Source of the DNA: Vitellaria paradoxa
Taxonomy: Eukaryota; Streptophyta; Magnoliopsida; Ericales; Sapotaceae
DNA: 64,000 bases
Assembly: GCA_019916065.1 (NCBI GenBank)
Contig: CM034233.1
Coordinates: 11,923,573-11,987,572 of the forward strand
Reading direction: 5' to 3'
Numbering within the stretch: position 1 is the stretch's first letter; every line of letters begins with the position of its first letter. Below the pieces are notes generated by a model that saw nothing but the letters and a program-made list of their open reading frames with translations, ran no database searches and had not been told where the DNA came from. Shown here piece after piece: positions 1 through 11,639 of the stretch. Both the position numbers and the translations under genes were made by a program.

Positions 1-868
1 TTAAAAAATAAAATATTCTAATATAAGTAATATATATAAAGAATATTTCATATCTAATATAGAATATTCTAACACCCTCCCTCAAACTCAAGATGGTACA
101 CCAACTTGAGTTTGTAAATAAGAGCATTCTAATAATAGCTGAACCGGATAGCAAAACAAGCTGTAAATATAGAATCCAAAGTTAGGCGGCTGCCGGTGGC
201 GACAAAGTTTTGACGATGAGTTCCTTAAAGAATTTCGCTACCACTGTATGATTATTTTTTGGAATGGAAATTGAAAAATAACCAAACAAAATATACGGTG
301 TGCGAAGATGAAACAAGAAAGACAAAACTGAAAAACGTTAGTAGAAAATAATAGCACCTTACTCTCTCGAGTTTATGGCCAATAAGAAAGATTGATATAT
401 GTTAGTGTATTATAATTAATTCTGTCAAGAACAGTACTGTGAATAGAATGGACAATATAATGCTAAAATGTCATTCTAAATAAAAAGTGTACTGAGACGG
501 TGAAATGCGAAGAAACAAATGCCAGTATCAAAATAAGAAGGGTCAAAAAAACCCTAAGAACTGATTCAGACTACAGAAGAAATGGATTTGTGGTGGGGAA
601 AAATAGTGTAGCAGAATGATGCTACACCACAGAAATCAAAAACATGAAATAATAGAGTTGGAAAGAAAATTTAAACTCTACATCTTGTCATTTATGTCAT
701 AAAGGTAAAAAAGAGACCTGTAAATAGGCCTATAATGAGAGGTATGTATAGTAATGATTTACATACCAAAATAAACCTAACTACTAACTAAAAAGTAAGA
801 TATAAAATATTCTAATATAAGTAATATATATAAAGAATATCTCATATCTAGTATAAAATATTTTAACA
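1..868 (-). mobile_element. Miniature or heavily deleted copia-like LTR retrotransposon (TRIM-like), cut by the window edge
   Basis: Two near-identical 66-bp direct repeats lie at 9-74 and 803-868. Read on the minus strand both begin TGTTA, the usual start of a plant copia LTR. Immediately before the copy at 74 the minus strand has a purine-rich tract (about 75-95, ending GAGGGAGGG), which looks like a polypurine tract next to a 3' LTR. LTR start to LTR start is only 794 bp, too short for gag-pol, and no gag or pol similarity is visible between them. This fits a TRIM or a strongly deleted element. The 3' LTR continues past the left edge. The element sits inside an intron of the FAM91-like gene. 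Confidence 0.55.
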
Positions 869-2444
869 CGTCTCTCTTTATAACTATAAAACACCAGAAT
901 AGTTTATTTTAAACAATCTCCACAATAGGAAAATTTGCAGAAACCAAAAATTTTCAGCTAGATTAAAGAATTAGGATGAGCATACATATGATTGAATCAA
1001 TAAAGCTCGTAATGAAGAACTAAAACCACTTATCGCCCATACAACTAGAAGTATCGAACAAGTTTATGTTAAAAAGGAAATAGAATGCATCCAAAGATGG
1101 GAAACAATGGTTTCACATCAGATTGTATTTTTAATGGACAAACTGTTATTGATACAAGGTGAAGAAGCAGCCTCCAAGATGTAGACAAAGGCCAAATGAG
1201 CTGACTACCAAGACGACAACTAGCACGGGCTTTCATCATTAATCAATTAATTTCACACTTATTTTGGTAATTCAATACTCACATTTCTTCCTTTACTTTT
1301 CTTTAGTAAATAAAATTTTCGCACTTTTTAACCTGTGTTTCTCCTCTCCTTTGCCACCAGATTTTTCATTTTCACTTTCAGAATGAATAATGATGGCAAT
1401 TCAAGTCTGCTGCAGAGGCAGTAGCAAAAGGGGTCCTCTCTCAGCAGTTTTTAATCAAAACAGGAAAAAAAATATCATAATATTTTTATTTTTGGTAATT
1501 ATTTATCCCTTTCTATTACATCCTTGACAGAGCGGCATTTGAAAAGCAATGCTGTAGCTATTGGCAGTCACAAGAATTGTAGAGTGCCATTTGGAGGACT
1601 TCAAGATAGATGAAAAATAATCAGATGTCCCATGATTAATAAATCAAATGTGCATTTTGTTATCAATATCTTCAACTTCCATCAACTAATAAGCATTCCA
1701 TAACATGAGAATCCAGGCACTAAGAATTATCACTAGATCATGGACATATAAAACGTAAATTTACAAGCCCTTCTCTTGCCACACCTGTCAAGGCTATTGC
1801 TAAAAGGAAGCAACAACAACAACAGCAACAACTTAAGCTAATTAAGGCCCCCTCCTAAAAAAATTGTGTATTATACTATTATAACAAGGCAATACACTCT
1901 GGTTTGGCGAAGTCTTCTTACAAAATCATGGCATGTTTTGGTGTTTCCCAAATAGCCCTCACTTACCAACGAGTTAAGAGTCGTAACTATCCAACCTCAT
2001 TTTATGGAATCGTCTGACCCCACTTTCTCATGTTGCAACTGTGTCACAAATGTGGATCACTCATGAGCATAAGTGTAGCCACATCTCGTAAATGTGTGTG
2101 AGGAGGAAGAGGGGGGGGGAGAGAGAGAGATCAACAAAAATATTAGAAATTTTAACAAAGAAAACAGGGCAGGAGATCCCCCAAGAAAAATACAAAATAA
2201 AATCATAAAAAAAGACAAAGCAGCTCGAGACTTAATATCTGGAATTGGTTACGTACATGAAGTGCAGTAAATAAATCCAATAACCATACTAATAATGCTT
2301 CTTGTGGTAGTATCCAGTTATATATGTCTGATGATGTTATGCACCAAGAAAAAACCTTACAGATAATTTTTTTTAAATTAATAGTCATGTAAGCATATGG
2401 AGGCACTTGTAAGCAAATTACAAAACACATCTTCTCAATCGTAC

Positions 2445-4700
2445 CTTAGATCTACACTTGTTCATGATATCAATAAATTCATTTCTTCCTATTCCTGTAA
2501 GGCGCAAAGCATCTGCAGCACTAAAATTGGGGATACTGTCATAAGGTTGCTCTGCAGATAATAGGAAATCAAGCGAATGATGAGACACCATCGAACTCTA
2601 AATCAAGTGTTGATGCTTCATGCCAAAGTGAAGGTTTATGCATTAGAAACAAAACTTTATAGACCATGCAGTGACAGAAACAAGGATGGGTTTATTAACA
2701 ACACAAGGATAGGATCCAATCATGAGGTAGTTTCAATTTAAAAAAGATAGTAATGAATCGAAGATGATAAAAGTCAAATTTCAATTATAATGTGTTAGTC
2801 ATTCCTGTATAAGCCCCCACATATGTGAACAAGCAACTAAGCCACATCGTATAGCCGTGGTCATGTATCTTAAGTGCAAAAGTAAAATTGTAGAAAATAG
2901 ATATCCTTCTTGAACTCCTCTTACTAGAATAATGAATACTTACCAAAGAATTATTCACAGTGATGTCAAAAAGAGTCACGAAATTCCAAACAAGCATGCC
3001 GACCAAATATGATTGTATGAATACAAATGCAATGTGCCCATTATCACTTCAAGAACCGAATTCCTAGTGTAGAGAAATATACACCATGCTACATTTCTAG
3101 CATTTTGAATAGAAATTCACTAGCAGATCATTACCATAAATGCATATTCCAACAGGAAAATCTCAAGAAAACTTAAAACTAACATACTAGTCCCAAAGCA
3201 ACCACTCAATGAATGTCACAAAGCAATATAAAGGAATGCATCTGAATCTATACACTACAAGTTCTACATACATAAGCTAATAGTAACATAACCAATACAT
3301 GATGAAAAATTAAGGCATCCCAACCACGTAGCATTAAGCGAGGTCCCTTAATATCCCTGTATGTACAAACTGGGTATCCCAATGTCATTGACATTTATAG
3401 TTTTTCTCCATGACTTGTACAGATTTTTCATATGGATGGGCATGCCTGCTTGCTTTTGTAATATTTCTCCCCTTTAATCCACATTGTACAGGTTATTTAC
3501 CAAAAATAGAAACATAACCAATGCAATGGCAGCATCTATAACAAAATCAAATTTTATTGAAAACAATAATAAATTACCATTTTTCATGACTTCAAAAATC
3601 ATATCGCAGTAATATCTGAAAGCCGAGACTCTCATTACACGACAAACATACTCCGCAAGGTGATAAGGAAACAGCTGCAATCAAAATTTAACAAGTAAAC
3701 AGCAAGAATGCAAAGGTAAAATTAAAAGAAAGTGCCATAGATAATTGGATATTTAAAGCCTATGAAATGGTATCATAATCAGCTTGTAGCATTACCATTT
3801 GTACTGTAAAGCTACAAAAAAGAAAATATAGAACTTTTGTGCAAAAATTTCTTACAAGTTATTTCTAAACAGAGATGCAATGGCACGCATCCAAAATAAT
3901 CAATAATGTATCCAGAAAGTGATGGATGGCATTCAATGAAACTATCTTGCTTCTCCATAATTGAAGCAAAGACAAAATGCTTCGAACTGTCTCGATATCA
4001 TGATATTTTTGGTGTCACTAGTTTACAACCAATATATGCTACTTGGATTTCTCGCAAAAAAGTAAAAAACCATGAAATTTGCACATGTTGAACATTACAT
4101 GCCACAACTACACAATGATGATTCATTACCAAAGAGCATAAACCAGACATACACAACTGTAGCAGCATATCTTAAAAAATCAAATAGAATTTTCCTGCAT
4201 AACGCACCGCTAAATTCTTTCGCAAATAACGCATCATCTCTCCATAATATTCACCTTCTTTGATTACTTTACAAGCAAAACAGGTTTTCCATTGGAGTCT
4301 CTTCTTTATACAGTGTCCAATTATCCTGCACAAAAACAGGAGTGGTCACTGAGAAGAGGAAAAATTAAAAGCATCGGCAAATTACAGAGTGAAACTATTG
4401 CAAAACTTTAGAGATGAGAACATCCTTTAACTGAATTAAATATGGTTAAGCAGAACCACCAATTATAGTAAAATTTAAACCAGTGTTCTAATTTTAACTA
4501 ACATGTAGAAAGACTAGCACCAGAAGCACACTCCTGAGCACCCAATAAAAAATTATATGACGAAAAAGTAACCTTCTGTGCCATTCTTCCTTAGAACTCA
4601 AAGTGGCTTGAAGCCGCCTTGGAAGATACTCCCAAGGGCATTCTTCTTGGATTGCTTTCAATAACAATTGGTCCTCAACTGTCGCTGAAATGCGAAGCAT
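2445..4700 (-). CDS. FAM91A1-like protein, N-terminal part (gene continues past left edge)
   Basis: Four coding exons join in frame on the minus strand: 4700-4573, 4325-4208, 3674-3578 and 2551-2445, giving the first 150 residues. All visible introns are GT-AG and phases agree (codons for R43 and E115 are split). The product has stretches typical of plant FAM91 proteins, including [26 protein letters not shown] and [19 protein letters not shown]. In animals FAM91A1 works with WDR11 and TBC1D23 at the trans-Golgi network to capture endosome-derived vesicles; a similar role in plants is inference. I chose the ATG at 4700 because it places the conserved TVEDQ start where relatives have it; an in-frame ATG at 4724 is an alternative. 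The next expected exon is not found in 1-2444, so that intron exceeds 2.4 kb and holds an LTR-element relic. Confidence 0.88.
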
Positions 4701-5090
4701 AATAACAACTTCTTGCCTAAACACACTGATACTCTACAAAACAACAAACCACATCAAACGATCAGAGGTTATTCAAACCAAGGTGGCGCAGAACCAATCT
4801 CAATCCCAACAAATCAACTGATTTTTTAAGTTCGAACTAAAATTTAGATACGCTAATTGATGGACCATTTCGAGCAATCTTTCAGCTAATCATTAAATCT
4901 TGTGAAATGTGAATTGTCTACCACTTAAAGCGCAATGTGAATCAAAATTTCCAAGCTCGGAATCGCCAAATGCATTCCCGTTTTGAAAATTTGATAAGTG
5001 GATCGACTCATCTTTGGAATGAAATTTACTGAATTAACGAAACACAAACAAATTGCAAGACAAAAGAAGGTACGAAGCGGAGATATTTAC

Positions 5091-5240
5091 CTGAATTTGG
5101 CGACGATGGCCGTGGAAATGCCGGTGGATTGAGCTAGGGTTTGGACTGTGGAGATTGTTAGCGGAGATCCGGTGAGGTTGAATTCTATTTGCAGGCTTGA
5201 ATTGTATCGGTGGGACGCACCTTGTTCTTCATTCTCGCTG
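5091..5240 (-). other. Non-coding first exon (5' UTR) of the FAM91-like gene
   Basis: The minus strand shows a donor after position 5091 (ATTCAG followed by GTAAATAT) and a matching acceptor (TTTTGTAG) at 4735-4734, 33 bases before the start codon. This gives a leader intron at 5090-4734. The exon is richer in G+C than its surroundings. The upstream end (transcription start) is an estimate near 5240; no clear TATA box was seen. Confidence 0.55.
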
Positions 5241-5299
5241 CGGTTTTGGCCGTTACTTCTTCCGCTTCCGAATCGGCAGAGTTGGCCTAATGGTTAAGA

Positions 5300-7130
5300 T
5301 CTCTTCGAGGGTATTTTTGTTATTTAGCATCTATTCTAGAATGCTGCAAAAAATTTAAAAGAAAATGTGCTTCTAGTTTTCTTTTTTTAATTTTTTTTTG
5401 GGTAATTATTTTTAATTTATTTATTTTTTAAGTAATCAAAATGATATGATGATAAAGCTTGGTACAATAAATTAAAAAAAAAAAAAAACAACTCATCAAG
5501 CTCCCTTTCAATTATAAAAATATTACATTATATTTCTAATTGAATTTAACAATTATCTTTAGAAAATATAAGGACTTTTAGACTATATTTGAAACATAAA
5601 TTTGCGAAAAAAATGAAAAAAAAATGTTAGGAACATAAAATGAAGTGAAAAATTAAATTTAATTTTTTTTAATGAGTTAGAAATATAAGAGTAAAAAAAT
5701 AAATATTTATTACTAAAGTTAAACTCTTATTTGGTGAAATGTACAAAAATTACACAAATTATGAATACTATTTTCCTTTCATTTTCTTTTCCCTTTACAA
5801 ATCTATATTTAGACATAGCATTAAGGTTTTTTTTTTATAAAGAAAATTAAAATACAACAAGACTGAAAATATTCCTTTTTTTTTTAAGTGAGGTATATAA
5901 ATCTTGTTATACGAGTGTGCATGAATTTACTTTTTCTCTGGTGCAAATAAACAAACAAATAAATAAGAAAAATGAGTAATCCAGTACTACTAAAATAATA
6001 TTTAAACAATATATATAAAAATATAAATTTATTGAATTCATTCTAAAGAGGGAAATGAAATACAAAATAAGTAGACTTTCACGACTATTTATAGCATTTA
6101 GCAAGTTTAGGACTTTGAATGTTAGTTTTCAGGTGAATTAAGGGGATTTGAATGGCCTTCGATGAGCCAAAAATCACTGGTAATTTGAGAAGGTCGTAGC
6201 TGAAATAGAGCGTGAATGGGCACTGGCGTGACGTGAGCTAGATTTTGCATGGCGTCTAAATGGGCATCTGGATGTGAGAGCTATTCTTGATCTCGATTTT
6301 TGCTCCTATTTTTCAGGTCCAGATTTGGGTTGGTGAGGTCCGAACAGTGGGGCTCTTGGACTGATTTTTTTTTTTTTTGGGCTTTTCATACATTTTCCAG
6401 CTTGCAATTGGGCTTCTTCCATGATAGATCAATTTATGTCTTCTTCTAAACCTTTAACACTTCAATTTCAAGTCCATGTTCTTGAGAACAAATCCAAATC
6501 CACAAATCAAATACATTTCAACAAACTAAATGAAATAACATTGAAATTACTAAAAACTAAAGAAAATGTATAGTATCAACTATGCATTTTTTTTATCCTA
6601 TATCAAATATATAGTATCAAACATTACATAAAGTAAATTTATTTAGTATTGTATAGAAACCTTTTCTAATAATTACTAATTATTACACTATCAAAATTGT
6701 TGTATCATTACTTTCTAAGATAGTACAATCATTATAATAAAATATTTTAAATAATTATTTTTTTATAATGATTTCAAGAATCTCGTAAAATTATTATGTT
6801 AAATTGCTCCAAAACATAATGAAATTTCTATCTATATTGATAAATTTATATTTGAGTAATTTTCTTTAAGTAATTAATACTAAATCTCTTAATTTTAAAT
6901 TCATAAATATAAAGACAACATTACTATATTCTAATACAATTTAATCTCAAATTTATTGATTTAAAATTTCTAGTTATCCAAATAGAGCTTGAGGTTTGTA
7001 ACAATTTCTTTAAATTATATCTAGTTGATAGTAAAACTTTTGGGTAACTATTGTAATAACCCTTATTTTTTTAATTTCTAATCCTTAATTTTTAATTTAT
7101 AAACTTTTAATATATATATGTGTGTGGATG
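5300..7130. other. AT-rich intergenic DNA without a recognised gene
   Basis: Mostly poly-A/T tracts and short repeats. A slightly richer patch at about 6110-6480 (TGAATGGCCTTCG... to ...CTTCCATGATAG) shows no coding pattern. All open frames here are short and low in complexity. Confidence 0.5.
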
Positions 7131-7500
7131 GAAGAAGGGACACGCGGCTTATTTGAGCCACGTTTCCAGTTTCAAAATGCCAACAAGCCCCTCTATTTGG
7201 CTTTGTAATGATGGGGGGCGGATAGACAGCTTGGAGCTCCCCACGTGGAACTATGCACTCATATACATATACATGGCATTGTGTTGTTAAGGCAAAGCAG
7301 AAACCGGGAAGAGAAGAAGAAAAAAAAAGAAGGAAAAAAGAGAGAGAGAGAGACAGAGAGACAGAAAGTAAAAAAGAAAGGAGAGAGAAATCTTTCCCAA
7401 ATCCAAATTAACTTTCAAGTCTTCTAATTCAACTCGTTCCTCACGCGTCTGTGCTGTCTAATTGTGGAAAAGAGATTCAGTTTACGCATAAGGTGTCTTT
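7131..7500 (+). other. Leader-like island (possible promoter/5' UTR relic) without a downstream gene
   Basis: A higher-complexity patch holds a CCACGTGG palindrome (G-box type) at about 7240-7247, then a GA-rich purine tract (7300-7390), and ends with a possible splice donor ATAAG/GTGTC near 7492. This is the layout of a plant promoter plus leader exon. No coding exon follows within several kilobases, so it may be a relic, a non-coding transcript or chance. Confidence 0.25.
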
Positions 7501-9045
7501 TCGGTTTCCAATGAAAAACGAAGTAGGGAAATTAATGTATTATTTATTCTTTTTGTAATGTTATTTTGATAGGAAATAATTGCGAGTTTAAGTTTATATT
7601 ACTATTAAATTAATATTTAATTCGATAACCAAACTTTCAGTGACACTAAAATTGTGATTAGATTTACAAAATTTTTTATTTAATGCTGAGACACGCCATG
7701 ATATGTTAAAATATGGTAAACATGTGTTTATTGTAAAACAGATAATAAAATAGAGACATAAAATTATGAAAGTTGGTATACACTCACAAATATTATTTCT
7801 AAAGTTTAACAATGTAAAGAAGAAATCTAAGGAAATGTTAATTTTGTGAGGAAAGTAAGAATATTATACAAAATAAGAAAGGTCAAGAGATACCATTGGG
7901 TTGAAAAATCTTAAACCTGCGTAGGATTGGGTAATCGTGCCCATGGACTAGTAATCCAAAACGACGACGGATGTGACTCGGCTCATTGTGGCCCCTTGAC
8001 TCGGCTCTATAAACGACGACGTAAAGGTGTTTCACGACTTATATATTTATATAAACTGACGATAAATTTGGACTACCACTATAATTGTGGGATAGTCTTG
8101 CAGAGTAACATTCCTCATATTGGGAAAACAAAATAATAAATGAAGAAATGTTGACAAGAGGAATAAAAGTTATGAATTAACGTTGATCTATTCTGCTAAG
8201 TAATTGATGTCTTTGATGATTTTTTTATGTTCCTCGTTTTATATGATTCTTAAGAATTATTACAAAAAGTATATTTCTATACATCGTGAGCACAAGTGGT
8301 TTGGTGCTCACGTCCCTACAGACTGCATGGCAGGTGCAGAACCTAATATCTAGGAGGGCCAACACAACAATTTGAACCCCACAATTCTATTGAGTAGTTT
8401 TATATTGTGTTTTAAATGTGGTAATCTTAAAAATTTTTGTATATGGAGGAATCACTTTACCAATAAATAAAACATATGTCATTAGATCTTGACTTAAAAC
8501 TAGGCATGTATTTTATTAATCAATTGATCATTTATATTATTGAATGGTCAGTAGCTCTAAAAAGTAAATAGTAAGACTGTAATGAACTAGGCAAATAGTA
8601 AGACTGTAATGAACTAGGTGTATTAAATTTTCAATTAAAAATCACTCATCGGGATCTCTAGATTTCGGGGCATGACAACTGTACTTTTCCTTGTTTGACC
8701 CAAAAAAGGCATAATTCTATTCTAATTCAAAATTCAACACCTAAGCCTCTCGTGATATAGATTAACGTGCAAAATTGATAAAGTTTATTAAATTTAATTA
8801 AATTAGTAACTAGGGAATCAAAATTAACTCGGGGAAAAAGTTTTATACAAAAAGAAAAATAATGATAGATAAAATAAAAAGTGTAGTTTTACCCATTTTT
8901 ATGTTAAAATAATTTTTTTTTATTTTTAAAAAGATTTATTGTACAATTCAAAAAAAAAAAAGAAATTGCATATATTTTTCTCAATGAATTTTTTTTTTTT
9001 TTTTTTTGTATAATTACATATGAGTGTCTATAGTGTAATTAAGTT
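7501..9045. other. AT-rich intergenic DNA with two small repeats
   Basis: No gene seen. There is a perfect 9-bp stem hairpin at 8285-8312 (CGTGAGCAC / GTGCTCACG, 10-nt loop) and a 27-bp tandem duplication at 8566-8618. The rest is AT-rich with long A and T runs up to the transposon target site at 9046. Confidence 0.6.
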
Positions 9046-9054
9046 TAATAAATT

Positions 9055-10563
9055 GGGTAAATTACACCTAGACCCCCTGAATATTTGTGAAATTATATAT
9101 GAATCCCCTCAACATTTAAAAATTACAGACACCTCCCTTATTTTGAAATGTTTGTAACACCTTACCCCTTCCGTTAAATTTGACCATAACTCCGCTAAAT
9201 TTTTTGTTATAGAGACAAATTTACCCCTAATTAAATTAATTAAACACGAAAAAACTTCTCTTTCATTCATTCTCTCTACTGTAAATAGAACACACACTCT
9301 CTCTTTACGCGATGATCAACAGCAACTGAAGCTGTAGCGGCAGAACTCTTTTGGATCCAAAGCTTCGGACAAGCTCGACAAGAAGGAATGAAAGAGACGA
9401 GATCGAGGGTAGGGTTCTTCCGGTGATGATGATCGAAAGACGACCTGACAATAAACTCGTGAACTTCAAATTGTTTAACCTCAATGTTTACTTCAACAAT
9501 GGCCCGAATCGAAAAGCAGTGGCGGTAAGATTTGGATCTTGGATTCATCTCTGAGTCTTGGATTTGGGTCTCATTGGATGGGGATTCATCTTCTTTCATA
9601 TGCTTTCATATATATATATATATATATATATTACAGCGTGTGTATATATAGACATGTATATATATAATAGAATGGGGTTAGATTTTACAATCTTCGATTC
9701 GACTCAGATTACAAATGGAAACTCATCCAACTAAATAGATACAAGACAGATCAATTGAACGCAACCAAATTTCTAGGTTTTGGAATCGTTTCTAGCGATG
9801 GACTCGACGCTTAACGCCATATCCGATGGCGCAAACACAGTCAATCCTTTATTTGCCACTGTATTAAACCCTTTCAACACACTGGTCGTTATTGAAGTCA
9901 ATAGTAGAAATTGTCTCGAACACTTTCACCACTATGAACGGCAGCATCAATAGCAGAAATTTGGGCTTAGAGGCCAGCCAATGTTGAAGTCCCCCAATAC
10001 TTGAGTGCAGCTAAATCATTTGCTCTTGCTGCATATTTTTTTTCATCATAGGCTCCTGATAATTTTAGGGAGAAAAAAAGAGTTAATTTTCATTTAATCA
10101 ATCAAAAAAATAAAATAAAAAACCCAAAATCCCAACAATAAAGAGCACTCAACAAGGTAAACTGCCAGTCACAAAGTTCTATTCCAAAGGGGATTCCAAG
10201 AAAAAAAAAATAAAATCACATTATGCACAACGATTTTGAATATTTGATTTTAAAAAATAATGAAAAATGTGAAAACTAAAAATTTTACAATATGTGTGTG
10301 TGGACACAAAATTTTGAACTTCTCTTCACAGTGGTCGGGGAAGTAGTTTGATGATGATCAACTTGTTGCTTTGTAACTATAGTAGCAAGTGTAGATGGAT
10401 CTCTTCTCTTTCTCTTAACACTCCTCATCGCTGCTCGGGCCTCGCCATCCCCCATAAAACTCCTCGTCGCAGGAAGCCCAAACTGGAAATCCGAGCTAGT
10501 TAGCTGAGTGCGGAGGCACCGCCGGCGAATCTGGATCCCCACCTTCTTATATATATATATGTG

Positions 10564-10601
<38 letters not shown>

Positions 10602-10835
10602 TTAAATGTTGGGAAGGTTATTTTTGTCCATTTACATATATGAAAGGTAAACTTGGTATATTGAAAAAAAATTTTGCTGACATTATCATTTTAACAGAAA
10701 TCTTAACGGCATACTAACGGAAGAGGGTCTGGGTTATAAACATTTCAAAATAAGGGAAGTATTTGTAATTTTTAAATGTTGAAGGGATCCATGTATAATT
10801 TCGCAAATGTTCAAGGGTCTAGGTGTAATTTACTC
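9055..10835. mobile_element. Mutator-like element (MULE), non-autonomous, with long TIRs and 9-bp target duplication
   Basis: The ends are long inverted repeats of roughly 115-130 bp: 9055 onward begins GGGTAAATTACACCTAGACC and the complement of the right end begins GAGTAAATTACACCTAGACC. Identical 9-bp direct repeats TAATAAATT flank it at 9046-9054 and 10836-10844. Long TIRs with a 9-bp duplication are the mark of Mutator-like elements. There is no transposase, so it would be non-autonomous. The interior is more complex than its flanks and includes short open frames (about 9276-9599 and 10285-10542, minus strand) plus a segment at 9780-10060 with ordinary base composition, possibly captured host sequence (Pack-MULE). 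It also contains (TA)n near 9609-9632 and (GT)n near 10568-10596. Confidence 0.85.
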
Positions 10836-10903
10836 TAATAAATTTTATTAATTTTGAACTGTATATCAAAATTACAAAAGTGTCATGCATTAACTTTTAA
10901 GGA

Positions 10904-11033
10904 GTGTTTGGAGTGACAAAAAATTATAAAATTTGATAAAAGTTGTAAATTCGTAATTCGTATAGTGAAATAAAATGTAAATAAATTTTAAAAATTTTTA
11001 ACGATTTTCAACTTTTTTTTAGCACTCCAAACG
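10904..11033 (+). repeat. MITE family A copy
   Basis: A 130-bp element begins GTGTTTGGAGTG and ends CACTCCAAAC, so its ends are inverted repeats. The interior carries the family core (AAATTCGTAATTCGTATAGTG then AAATAAAA) that recurs at 23.1, 49.4, 53.9 and 61.8 kb. Confidence 0.7.
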
Positions 11034-11377
11034 GAAATTAGAATGAATCATATATTTTTTAATTAAATCCTAATGTTTTTGTTTTTTGTTTTTGTGGGGT
11101 GGGGGGGGGGGGTTCATCCAAATGGAGTCCAAGAAATGTGCTTTCTTTCTTAACTTTCCTCAAGGGTTGTTCCACAAGCAATTCTGTCCCTACATATAGG
11201 CCATTGACACACCTATGTTAGTCATTTTTGCCTTTTTTGTGTTAATTTTTATCAAATTTTTTTCAAAAAAAGTTTATGCTTCACTAAATATATATATAAA
11301 AAGTTACCCTACACACACTAAAATTATAAAAATTAAAAATTTTTATTATAAAATTAATAAAAATTATGAATTCTTAC

Positions 11378-11634
11378 CAAATTTATAAAAAAAATTAAAC
11401 ATTTTATAAGTTTGGCACAAAATTATCAAAAACTACAAAAATATTAGGCTTAATTTGGGAAATAAAAGAGTTAGATTTTTTTTATAGATATGTTGCAACT
11501 AAAAATTATAAATTTTTTCCAAATTTATAAAAAATATATTTTATAATTTTTGGTACAAAATTATCAAAAATTACAAAGATATTAGGCATAATTTGGGAAA
11601 GAAAAAAGTTAGATTTTTTTTTTTTATAGATATA
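11378..11634. repeat. Imperfect tandem repeat, unit about 141 bp, two copies
   Basis: Copies start at 11378 and 11519 (CCAAATTTATAAAA...). Each runs through a shared ATTAGGCNTAATTTGGGAAA and ends in AGTTAGATT followed by a T run and ATAGATAT. The region is AT-rich with no coding sign. Confidence 0.65.
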
Positions 11635-11639
11635 GTAAC

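Noticed and set aside
5270..5315. tRNA-like phrase GTTGGCCTAATGGTTAAGA
   Set aside because: It resembles a tRNA A-box, but there is no B-box, no acceptor-stem pairing and no cloverleaf downstream.
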